Shown: piece by piece, positions 1-6,756 of the stretch
Numbering within the stretch: the first letter of the stretch is position 1
Layout: each line of letters opens with the position of its first letter
Source of the DNA: Calditrichota bacterium
GTDB lineage: Bacteria > Zixibacteria > MSB-5A5 > GN15 > FEB-12
DNA length: 14,800 nt
NCBI GenBank assembly: GCA_030641085.1
Contig: DAOWIC010000304.1
Coordinates: forward strand, 1-14,800
Reading direction: 5' to 3'
The notes under the pieces: model-generated
What the model saw: the letters and a program-made list of their open reading frames with translations, nothing else
Databases searched by the model: none
Told to the model about the DNA's origin: nothing
Position numbers and translations under genes: made by a program

Positions 1-1706
1 GTGCCGAATGCGCCAATATCTGCCCGGTGGCGCTCCCTGATGAATACCAGCAGGGCTTTTCCTCGCGCAAGGCGATCTATATGCCCTACCCGCAGGCGGT
101 ACCATCGTCATATATTCTCAACATGGATGACTGCCTGGGCAATAACCCGATCGCCTGCGGCAAGTGCGCCCAGGTATGCGAGAAAAAGTGCATCAACTAT
201 GATGACATGGACGAACTGGTTAATATCGAGGTCGGCGTAATCATTGCCGCTACCGGCATGGATGTTTACGATCCGACCGAATACGACGAGTATGGTTACA
301 CGCGTTACGACAATGTAATCACCAGTATGGAATTCGAACGCCTGATCTGCGCCGGCGGGCCCACCGAAGGACATTTTATCCGTCCCAGCGATCTCAAGAC
401 ACCCAAGCGGATCGGTTTTATCCAGTGTGTCGGATCGCGCTCGCGCGATGGCCGCGGGAACCCATACTGCAGCAATATCTGCTGTATGAACACGGTCAAG
501 GATACGCTTCTTTTGTGCGATCATTATCCGGATGTGGAAACGCGCGTTTTCTACATGGATATCCGGGCGTTCGGCAAGGGGTTTGAGGACCTCTTTATGC
601 GCAGCAAGGAGGAGGGCGTTAAGTATATACGGGGTATTCCGGGCGAGGTGGTCGAGGATCCCGAAACGAGGAACCTGACGGTGACGGTCGAGAATACCAC
701 TACCGGCAGGCTGGAGGAGCACGAACTGGATATGCTCGTCCTGTCGCAGGGGGTGATCCCGAGGCGCGACGGCGAGCAGATCAAGAAACTGCTGACACTT
801 TCGACTACCTCCGATGGTTTTGTCATGGAGTCGCATCCGAAACTGAAGCCGGTCGACGCCCCGACCAAGGGCGTGTTTATCGCCGGTTGCCTGGAATCGC
901 CGAAGGATGTCAAGGACAGCGTGACGCAGGCGAGCGCCGCGGCGGCCCGTGCCAGCATCCTGCTTAATGCCGGTAAGACCCAGGTCGAGGCGATTACCTC
1001 GCAGATCGACACCGAGCTATGCAACTTCTGCGGCATCTGCGCCAAGGTCTGCCCGTACAATGCGATCCTGGCGCCTGATCGCAAGATATCCAAAGCGCCG
1101 GTGATCATCCAGGCCGCCTGTGCCGGTTGTGGCGCCTGCGCGGCCGAGTGCCCGCAGGATGCAATCCTGATGCGCCATTTCCGGGACGAACAGATAATGG
1201 CGCAGATCGAGGCAATCTTGGCGGTGGAGCCGCAAAAGCACCTGCTCACCTTTGCCTGCAACTGGTGTAGTTATGCCGGTGGTGACAATGCCGGGACAGC
1301 CCGGCTGCAGTATCCCACTACCTGTCGGTTGATACGGACCATGTGCTCCGGCCGGGTGGATGAGAAATTCGTAATGCAGGCATTCCGGTTGGGGGCGCCG
1401 ATGGTGCTGGTGTCGGGCTGCCATTTCGCCGACTGCCATTATATCAACGCTGTCTCGTGGACTCAAAAGCGGATGGATCGTCTCTGGAACAAGCTCGAAA
1501 AGCTGAATATCCGTCCGGAGCGGCTGCAGCTTGAGTGGATCTCGGCCGCCGACGGCCAGAAATTCGCGCGCGTTATGCGCGATCTGGAAGACCTGGTCAA
1601 GAAAGTGACACCGGAAGAGATAGCCCACGCGATGAAGGTGCTGGCCGAGGAAGAGGAAAAGACAAGAAAGCGCAAGGCTAAAAAGCCGGCGGAGGTAAAA
1701 GTTTGA
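1..1706 (+). CDS. hdrA: HdrA-like heterodisulfide reductase subunit with C-terminal MvhD domain (5' partial)
   Basis: The gene enters from the left edge; the reading frame starts at base 3 and 567 residues are visible before the TGA at 1704-1706. The N-terminal FAD nucleotide-binding motif is outside the window. Seen in order: CANICP at the start and an HdrA-type RKAIYMPYPQAVP stretch; a cysteine cluster with codons at 132, 156, 165, 177 and 189 (PIACGKCAQVCEKKC); the flavoprotein core with GSRSRDGRGNPYCSNICC; the late FAD motif GVFIAGCLESPKDVKDS; two ferredoxin [4Fe-4S] motifs (CNFCGICAKVCP from 1020, CAGCGACAAECP from 1119); and from about 1240 an MvhD (hydrogenase delta subunit) domain with FACNWCSYAGGD, TTCRLIRTMC and SGCHFADCHY. 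Known family role: HdrA carries the FAD used for electron bifurcation or transfer, and MvhD links it to a hydrogenase or dehydrogenase. QmoB of sulfate reducers has similar architecture and is the main alternative. The partner subunits would lie upstream. The cytoplasmic location is inferred. Confidence 0.9.
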   Translation, partial: AECANICPVALPDEYQQGFSSRKAIYMPYPQAVPSSYILNMDDCLGNNPIACGKCAQVCEKKCINYDDMDELVNIEVGVIIAATGMDVYDPTEYDEYGYTRYDNVITSMEFERLICAGGPTEGHFIRPSDLKTPKRIGFIQCVGSRSRDGRGNPYCSNICCMNTVKDTLLLCDHYPDVETRVFYMDIRAFGKGFEDLFMRSKEEGVKYIRGIPGEVVEDPETRNLTVTVENTTTGRLEEHELDMLVLSQGVIPRRDGEQIKKLLTLSTTSDGFVMESHPKLKPVDAPTKGVFIAGCLESPKDVKDSVTQASAAAARASILLNAGKTQVEAITSQIDTELCNFCGICAKVCPYNAILAPDRKISKAPVIIQAACAGCGACAAECPQDAILMRHFRDEQIMAQIEAILAVEPQKHLLTFACNWCSYAGGDNAGTARLQYPTTCRLIRTMCSGRVDEKFVMQAFRLGAPMVLVSGCHFADCHYINAVSWTQKRMDRLWNKLEKLNIRPERLQLEWISAADGQKFARVMRDLEDLVKKVTPEEIAHAMKVLAEEEEKTRKRKAKKPAEVKV

Positions 1707-1861
1707 TGGCGGCCAAGCAGGTTACATTCAAATGTTTGCGGTGTGGTCACGAATACAGCGGCACCTACGACCCGGATCATGTCACCGAGCGGAGTTGCCC
1801 GCAGTGTCGCTCGAACAGTGTCCGTCGCCTGCCGAATCCGGTGCCGGCCAAAGAGAAGTAA
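1706..1861 (+). CDS. Small zinc-ribbon protein, 51 aa, coupled to hdrA
   Basis: A 51-residue ORF whose ATG overlaps the hdrA stop by one base (TGATG at 1704-1708). A strong Shine-Dalgarno GGAGGT lies inside the hdrA end at 1691-1696. Two CxxC pairs are present: CLRC (C10, C13) and CPQC (C31, C34). The spacing and the short linker (HEYSGTYDPDHVTERS) fit a single zinc ribbon of the FmdB/rubredoxin-like type. No other domain fits in this length. The overlap implies translational coupling, so its job is probably linked to the HdrA complex, for example as a metal-binding accessory or assembly factor, but that is inference. Binding of Fe rather than Zn cannot be excluded from sequence. Confidence 0.75.
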   Translation: MAAKQVTFKCLRCGHEYSGTYDPDHVTERSCPQCRSNSVRRLPNPVPAKEK

Positions 1862-1943
1862 TCCGCCCGTTATTATTCGCTTATTGATCGAGCGGGTCCA
1901 ATTGTGACAGGGTGTGTCTAAACCGGAGCGGTCGCATCTCTAT

Positions 1944-1972
1944 TTGTCGAAAAAGATCCATCCCTCTATCAT
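1944..1972 (+). promoter_or_regulatory. Putative sigma70-type promoter for the CoA-transferase gene
   Basis: TTGTCG (1944-1949), a 17-bp spacer, then TATCAT (1967-1972). The -35 matches the consensus at 4 of 6 positions and the -10 at 5 of 6. It would give a leader of about 45 nt before the ATG at 2024. The rest of the gap 1862-2023 shows no convincing terminator for the upstream operon. Confidence 0.4.
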
Positions 1973-2023
1973 TCTGCCGTAAAAAATCTGGAAAATCCAA
2001 TCGCGCTTTATTATCATGGGGCT

Positions 2024-3412
2024 ATGAACAAAATATCATCCGCAGAAGAAGCCGTCAATTCCCGGGTTATCAAACCGGGAAATGTCCTTTATGCCCAGGG
2101 CAACGCCGCCGCTCCGCAGGAGCTGCTGCTGGCGCTTGCTCACGATATGTCAATCAACCATGTCGCCCTCTATTCGGTCCTGCTGCTCGGGGATCGACTG
2201 GCGCCGCTTTTTTCCAAGGAGCGTTGTCAGGGAGTCACGCATCGCGTCATATTCAACAGCTATCTATCGCGCGAAGCGGTGAACAATGGCTGGGCGAAGT
2301 ATCATCCGATGCACCTGTCGGAAATACCGAGAGTTGCCCGCGAGGGAGCCGGTCCGGATGTCTGCCTGATCTCGGTGGCCGGTCCGGATCGCGGTGGTAA
2401 CTACAGCCTGGGCACCACGGTCGAGGCAGTGCTGGCCGCGATTCAGACCACCAAGGACAACAACGGCATTGTCATCGCCGAGCGAAACGCCCGGATGCCG
2501 TTTGTGCTCGGAACAACCATCCCGGAAAGTTCCATTGATTATCTCCTCGACACCGATTACGAACTGCCGTCCAGCCCGGTCAGTCAGCCGGATGAGCGCG
2601 CGCGCCGCATCGGGGAGATTATTGCGGCCTTATATATCGATGACGGGTCCGGCAGTACTCCCGGATCGACCCTGCAATACGGAATCGGCGAGGTGCCCGA
2701 CGCGGTGACCGACGCCATCCTGCGCAAGGGGGTGCGTGACCTCGGAATTCATACCGAGCTGTTTTCGACCGCTATGGCGAGACTGGTCAACGAAGGGGTG
2801 GTCACCAACCGCTGGAAAAAAAACATCGATTTTTCAATCTCATCGATTTTCCTGGCCGAGAATCAGGAGGGGTACGACTGGCTGGATAAGAACAGTTGTG
2901 TCCAGAGTCGCCCCTGTGACTACACGAACAGTGTTTTCAGTATCGCCGATCAACCGAAGATGGTGACGATCAACAGCGCTATCGGCGTTGATCTGCACGG
3001 CAATATCTGGGCCGACTCGCTTGACGCGCGGAAAGTGTACAGCGGTGTCGGGGGACAGGCCGACTTTATTCGGGGCGCGCGGTATTCCCCCGGTGGGGTG
3101 GCCATTATCGCCATGAAGTCGACTACCAGCGACGGGATTTTCAAGATTGTCAATCGCTGTCCGGCCGGTATCACCACCACCGCTATCCCGGCTGATCAGG
3201 TTATTCTGGTGACCGAGTATGGCGCTTTAGATCCCCGGCGGCTGAGCCTCGGGGAGCGCGCGGTCGGAACCTGCTTTCTGGCCTCACCGGAGGAGCGAGA
3301 AAAACTGGTCAAGGCGATTCATGACGATCCGGCTTTTCATAAGCCGGATAAAGCGATCTTGAAAGGGGTGCCCGGGTTCACGCCGTATGAAAAGGCGATA
3401 GAACGACTGTAG
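2024..3412 (+). CDS. Acetyl-CoA hydrolase/CoA-transferase family protein (4-hydroxybutyrate/acetate CoA-transferase type)
   Basis: 462 residues, close to the usual length of the Cat1/AbfT family. These enzymes move CoA between an acyl-CoA and a free carboxylic acid through a glutamyl-CoA thioester intermediate. Visible family signatures are NYSLGTTVEAVLAAI near residue 126, QYGIGEVPDAV at 218-228, GIHTEL at 241-246 (E245 is the likely catalytic glutamate by family pattern), and TINSAIGVDLHGNIWADS followed by GGQADFIRGARYSPGG in the C-terminal half, then DPRRLSLGERA near the end. No signal peptide is seen, so it is cytoplasmic. The substrate cannot be read from sequence: 4-hydroxybutyrate, butyrate, propionate or succinate are all possible. 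The ATG at 2024 has only a weak G-rich Shine-Dalgarno (GGGG, 2018-2021). It has its own likely promoter and converges with the radical SAM gene. Confidence 0.9.
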   Translation: MNKISSAEEAVNSRVIKPGNVLYAQGNAAAPQELLLALAHDMSINHVALYSVLLLGDRLAPLFSKERCQGVTHRVIFNSYLSREAVNNGWAKYHPMHLSEIPRVAREGAGPDVCLISVAGPDRGGNYSLGTTVEAVLAAIQTTKDNNGIVIAERNARMPFVLGTTIPESSIDYLLDTDYELPSSPVSQPDERARRIGEIIAALYIDDGSGSTPGSTLQYGIGEVPDAVTDAILRKGVRDLGIHTELFSTAMARLVNEGVVTNRWKKNIDFSISSIFLAENQEGYDWLDKNSCVQSRPCDYTNSVFSIADQPKMVTINSAIGVDLHGNIWADSLDARKVYSGVGGQADFIRGARYSPGGVAIIAMKSTTSDGIFKIVNRCPAGITTTAIPADQVILVTEYGALDPRRLSLGERAVGTCFLASPEEREKLVKAIHDDPAFHKPDKAILKGVPGFTPYEKAIERL

Positions 3413-3432
3413 CGGTCTGATAATGCAGACCG
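3413..3432. terminator. Hairpin between convergent genes
   Basis: Perfect 7-bp inverted repeat CGGTCTG / CAGACCG with a 6-nt loop, starting at the base after the CoA-transferase stop and ending two bases before the radical SAM stop. The symmetric position between converging genes suggests a two-way terminator. Neither side has a clear T run, so it may instead only protect 3' ends. Confidence 0.45.
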
Positions 3433-3434
3433 GT

Positions 3435-4475
3435 TCAGGATCGTGGACGTTCGATGAATATGGGCGGTGAATAGCACTGGCCGCAGACGACATCGGTCTC
3501 CTCGTCCACCCATCCGCTGCGCACAAGCTGGCGGGCACGCTGATACTGCCTGCCGTTCCAAATAGTTGCCAGATCATCCTTCACGATGTTGCCGTATATT
3601 CGCTCGCTGTACGGTTTGTTGGCGACGTGACAGCAGGGGAATACATTGCCGTCATACTGAATCGCGATTGATGACCAGAGCCAGAAACATCGGTTGGTGC
3701 GCGAGAATTGCTTCTGTCGGACTTTCTTCAGTCCCTCGAAAAACCGTTCATCTTCCGGCAAGCGATTACCCCAGTCGACCAGTTCAACGAATTTTTCAAT
3801 ACCCAGTTCGCGGGCGGCTGTTTTGCCTCTGTCAAGCTCCGGTCGATTGTTCTGAGTGACAACCCACTGCCATTCGAGATAGGGCTTTTTTGTACCGCGT
3901 CGTTGCCGTTGTTCGATAAAGCGCATTATATTGGACCGGGCCAGTTCGAAGTCACCCTTGATTCGTACCTGCTCGTAGGTCTCCTGACTCCAGCCGTCGA
4001 GACAGAAGATGACCTTATCCAGCTCGGCATCGAGCAATCGCTCGCCCATCTCTTCGGTCAGGAAGTGCAGATTGGTGGAGATGATGACGGATATATTGTG
4101 CCGATGGGCTGCCTCGATCAGGTCCGGGAGGTTCTTGTTTAGAAGCGGTTCGCCCCAGATGTAGAAGACGACTTCGAACAAGTACCTACCCATTTTGTCG
4201 AGCATAACCTCAAAATCTTCGAGGCTCAGATTACCCGGCTGATATTCGACCAATGGAATACCGGTTCGGCAACCTCTGCACATGAGATTACAGGCGCTGC
4301 TGGCTTCGATTTTGGCCACCATCGGCCGTGAAGTAGGCCGCGACCGGCGGAAGAGCATTTCGACACCTACCACGGCCAGGTTGACCAGTCGGCGAATAGT
4401 AACCCGGGGCAACAACAGTTTTGTATGGCGCTGAATGGCGCCAATCGCCCCCGGTATCTTTTTCAGGACTTTCAC
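3435..4475 (-). CDS. Radical SAM protein with SPASM-type C-terminal domain
   Basis: 346 residues. The radical SAM cluster motif CNLMCRGC gives C62, C66 and C69 (CxxxCxxC), followed by the GEP-type motif FYIWGEPLLN at 104-113 and the strand/turn patterns typical of the TIM barrel. The C-terminal part holds C263, the pair C281-C282 in GNVFPCCHVANKPY, and C331-x2-C334, a SPASM/Twitch-like auxiliary iron-sulfur pattern, with the family phrase YGNIVKDDLATIWNGRQY. Such enzymes use SAM to start radical chemistry on peptides, sugars or other substrates; no precursor peptide or partner lies next to it, so the substrate is unknown. The first 50 residues are basic with a hydrophobic patch, possibly membrane-associating. 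The start is a GTG with Shine-Dalgarno GGAGGGG (4479-4485); an overlapping ATG at 4477 is followed at once by TGA and is not the start. Confidence 0.88.
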   Translation of the reverse strand: MKVLKKIPGAIGAIQRHTKLLLPRVTIRRLVNLAVVGVEMLFRRSRPTSRPMVAKIEASSACNLMCRGCRTGIPLVEYQPGNLSLEDFEVMLDKMGRYLFEVVFYIWGEPLLNKNLPDLIEAAHRHNISVIISTNLHFLTEEMGERLLDAELDKVIFCLDGWSQETYEQVRIKGDFELARSNIMRFIEQRQRRGTKKPYLEWQWVVTQNNRPELDRGKTAARELGIEKFVELVDWGNRLPEDERFFEGLKKVRQKQFSRTNRCFWLWSSIAIQYDGNVFPCCHVANKPYSERIYGNIVKDDLATIWNGRQYQRARQLVRSGWVDEETDVVCGQCYSPPIFIERPRS

Positions 4476-4568
4476 ATACCCCTCCGATTGCTATTCCGGG
4501 CCCCCGGCATGCATATTGATATTAAATTCGGGTGGTCACTACGAGCACATAACCCCGCTTCACTTATT

Positions 4569-4597
4569 AAGATAACCATTCTCAATCAATTGGTCAA
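4569..4597 (-). promoter_or_regulatory. Putative sigma70-type promoter for the radical SAM gene
   Basis: Read on the minus strand: TTGACC (4597-4592), a 17-bp spacer, then TATCTT (4574-4569). The -35 matches 5 of 6 consensus bases and the -10 matches 4 of 6. Transcription would start near 4562, leaving a leader of about 87 nt before the GTG at 4475. Confidence 0.45.
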
Positions 4598-4800
4598 CTG
4601 ATTTCAATACCTACCGGTAAGTATGTCAGGTGGGGCAGGAGTACGTACTAAGATTCAGCGAGCTGTCACTGAGATTGCCGTGTTCAGCATGCCGATGACG
4701 GTTCGGTATTACACATACGTTGCGCCGGTAATATTTCCGGTGACAATGTGGCCGTCGAAAAGGGAATCTCCTACGCCAGCCAAAGCCGGCCCGAATCGCT

Positions 4801-4965
4801 GGAACTAACCGCCCGGAGAAGATATTTGTGCCCTTTTTCACCATGCGAAACGGCGGCTCCGGCATCGGTTTAAGCCTCTCGTGCCTAATTATGCGTCTTC
4901 ACCGGGGCGAACTGACAATCCGGTCGAATCCGGAGCGCGAGACAGTTTTTGTTATGCGATTTTGA
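4801..4965 (+). pseudogene. Histidine kinase remnant (C-terminal ATPase G2 box end)
   Basis: Reading from 4801 to the TGA at 4963-4965 gives a piece ending in a near-textbook sensor kinase C-terminus: RPEKIFVPFFT, then GGSGIGLSLSCLIM (the G2 ATP-lid motif GxGxGL type), then RLHRGELTIRSNP and TVFVMRF. This matches the last part of the HATPase domain of NtrB/YfhK-like kinases. The same frame is closed by a TGA at 4741, and I could not find the DNG (G1) box, N box, phospho-acceptor histidine or any sensor domain upstream in any frame. The piece therefore cannot be an active kinase and is best read as a decayed gene end. A GTG (4828) or ATG (4843) could start a tiny peptide, but no good ribosome binding site precedes either. 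Confidence 0.75.
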
Positions 4966-5152
4966 CCGGTGAATCCTGTTCGCATTCCGTGAGCCGCGCG
5001 GGCCGTAAAATCGCCTGGCGAAATGTCTCTTTTTGCGGAAAAAAGATGAAAACAATCAGAGAGTTTTTCGTAAGTTATAATATTAGCAGGGAGTATTACA
5101 TCCAAAATGTCACTCGTATGGCCAATTCAGTAATAAACGATAGGAGAGAACT
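4966..5152 (+). promoter_or_regulatory. tldD upstream region with perfect -10 hexamer
   Basis: TATAAT occurs at 5076-5081, about 71 nt before the tldD ATG, and is the best -10 candidate in this gap. No good -35 is seen at 16-18 bp spacing, so it may need an activator. A clear Shine-Dalgarno (AGGAGAG, starting about 5141) precedes the ATG at 5153. Otherwise the 4476-5152 gap holds only the radical SAM promoter, the kinase remnant and unassigned sequence (4598-4800). Confidence 0.35.
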
Positions 5153-6697
5153 ATGTCCGACATGACCCGACGAGATTTCGCGAAAATGAGCGCGAAGGGA
5201 ATGGCGCTGATAAGCGTGCCGCTTCTCTTCAAGGCCGACCCCCTGGCCGCCCTGGCGGGCCTGCCTGCCGAGGGCGGTAAACTGGCCGATTACTACACGC
5301 ACTTCGGTGTTGATGAAGATCTGATTCGGAAAGTGATGGCGGTCGCCCTGGAACGTGGCGGTGATTATTGCGACGTCTACTTCCAGCACCAGATCAACAA
5401 CTGGATCGGGCTGGAGGACAACGATGTCAATCGGGCGTACAGCAATGTCGATTTTGGTGTCGGGATCCGGGTTTTGGAGGGAGATCAAACCGGCTATTCC
5501 TTCACTGAGGAGATCACGCCCGAGGCGATGAAAATGGCGGCTAAGACTGCGGCTAATATCGCAAGTCAGTCAAAAAACGCTCCGCCGACAAAGTATAATC
5601 AAGTCAAGTGCCCCGACTATTATCCGATCAAGACCGCCTGGGAGGATGTCGGTATCGATCAGAAAATCCCCTATCTACAGCGCATTAACGACCTAGTTTT
5701 TGCCGCTGGCAAACGCGTCATAAAGTCAAAAATCTGGTTTGAGGACGAAAGCTCCTATGTCCTGATGGCGACCAGCGACGGCAAGATTGCCTACGATTAC
5801 CGGCCAATGACCACCGCGAGCGTGTCCGTTACCGCCGAGCAGGACGGCAAACGTGAAAAAAGCTGGTATGGCCGGGGTCCCCGTGCGGGAATCGAATATT
5901 TCACTCCCGACGTAGTTAACTACCTGGCCGATGAAGCCGTGCGACGCACAGTTGAGCTGTTCGACGCCGTCAAACCTGAGGGTGGTGAGATGGAGGTCGT
6001 ACTGGCCGCTGGAAACTCCGGTATTCTCCTGCACGAGGCCATCGGTCACGGCATGGAGGCCGACTTCAACCGCAAGGGCATCTCGATTTTCGCCGACAAA
6101 ATCGGCAAGTCGGTCGCGAAGGATTTTGTTACGATCGTTGATGACGCCACCCTGCCCAACATGCGCGGCTCGATCAACGTTGACGATGAGGCCAATGCCA
6201 CCGAGAAGACTTATCTCGTCAAGGATGGTATTCTGAAGAGCTACCTGCACGATCACATCAGTTCCAAACACTACGGCGTCAATCCGACCGGTAACGGACG
6301 GCGGCAATCCTTCCGCCACGTCCCAATCCCACGCATGAGAAATACCTATATGCTGCCCGGACCGCATACTAAGGAAGAGATCATAAAGAGCGTCAAGAAA
6401 GGCATCTACACCGAATCATTTACCAACGGTCAGGTGAACATCGGCGCAGGTGACTTTACTTTCTACGTGCAGACGGGTTATATGATTGAGGACGGCAAGA
6501 TGACGGCTCCGGTTAAAGACATCAATATCATCGGTAACGGCCCCAAAGTGCTCAGCGACATCGTCATGGTCGGCGACGACCTGAAACAGTTTTTGGGCGG
6601 CGGATATTGCGGCAAGGACGGTCAGCGGTGCCTGGTGTCCGACGGCCTGCCAACCTGCAAGGTGTCTTCGATCACAGTCGGCGGCGTAAGCTCCTGA
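5153..6697 (+). CDS. tldD: TldD metalloprotease subunit with a putative Tat signal peptide
   Basis: 514 residues, longer than a typical TldD of about 480. The zinc-binding motif HEAIGH (H294, E295, H299) is followed by GMEADFNRKG, and the C-terminal YCGKDGQ carries C486, the expected third zinc ligand; SSITVGG closes the protein as in the family. TldD forms the catalytic subunit of the TldD/TldE heterodimer, which threads and cleaves unfolded peptides, as in microcin B17 maturation and CcdA degradation. The extra length is at the N-terminus: TRRDFAK at residues 5-11 matches the twin-arginine consensus, followed by a moderately hydrophobic stretch (GMALISVPLLF) and a possible cleavage zone near ADPLAALAG. 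Export is therefore plausible, unlike the cytoplasmic E. coli enzyme. The start ATG has AGGAGAG in front. The gene ends in tandem stops TGATGA (6695-6700), 55 bp before tldE. Confidence 0.93.
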   Translation: MSDMTRRDFAKMSAKGMALISVPLLFKADPLAALAGLPAEGGKLADYYTHFGVDEDLIRKVMAVALERGGDYCDVYFQHQINNWIGLEDNDVNRAYSNVDFGVGIRVLEGDQTGYSFTEEITPEAMKMAAKTAANIASQSKNAPPTKYNQVKCPDYYPIKTAWEDVGIDQKIPYLQRINDLVFAAGKRVIKSKIWFEDESSYVLMATSDGKIAYDYRPMTTASVSVTAEQDGKREKSWYGRGPRAGIEYFTPDVVNYLADEAVRRTVELFDAVKPEGGEMEVVLAAGNSGILLHEAIGHGMEADFNRKGISIFADKIGKSVAKDFVTIVDDATLPNMRGSINVDDEANATEKTYLVKDGILKSYLHDHISSKHYGVNPTGNGRRQSFRHVPIPRMRNTYMLPGPHTKEEIIKSVKKGIYTESFTNGQVNIGAGDFTFYVQTGYMIEDGKMTAPVKDINIIGNGPKVLSDIVMVGDDLKQFLGGGYCGKDGQRCLVSDGLPTCKVSSITVGGVSS

Positions 6698-6723
6698 TGA
6701 GCACCTCAGGAGATGATAGCATA

Positions 6724-6756
6724 ATGGAAAACCTCATTACGGGAAATATATTATGA
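6724..6756 (+). other. Possible 10-codon leader ORF coupled to tldE
   Basis: ATG at 6724, encoding MENLITGNIL and stopping with TGA 6754-6756, which overlaps the tldE ATG (6753) as ATGA. An AGGAG at 6708-6712 sits 11 nt ahead. The tldE start itself has only a poor Shine-Dalgarno, so ribosomes ending on this mini-ORF could re-initiate on tldE. It may be a chance ORF. Confidence 0.3.

Noticed and set aside
108..836. Minus-strand 242-aa open frame inside hdrA
   Set aside because: Antisense shadow of a strongly conserved HdrA coding frame in GC-rich DNA; no recognisable domain.
1862..1900. Weak CCCG...CGGG inverted repeat after the zinc-ribbon gene
   Set aside because: Only a 4-bp stem with a long loop and no T run; not a credible terminator.
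4881..5165. Plus-strand 94-aa open frame upstream of tldD
   Set aside because: It overlaps the kinase remnant in another frame, runs into the tldD start and has no recognisable content.
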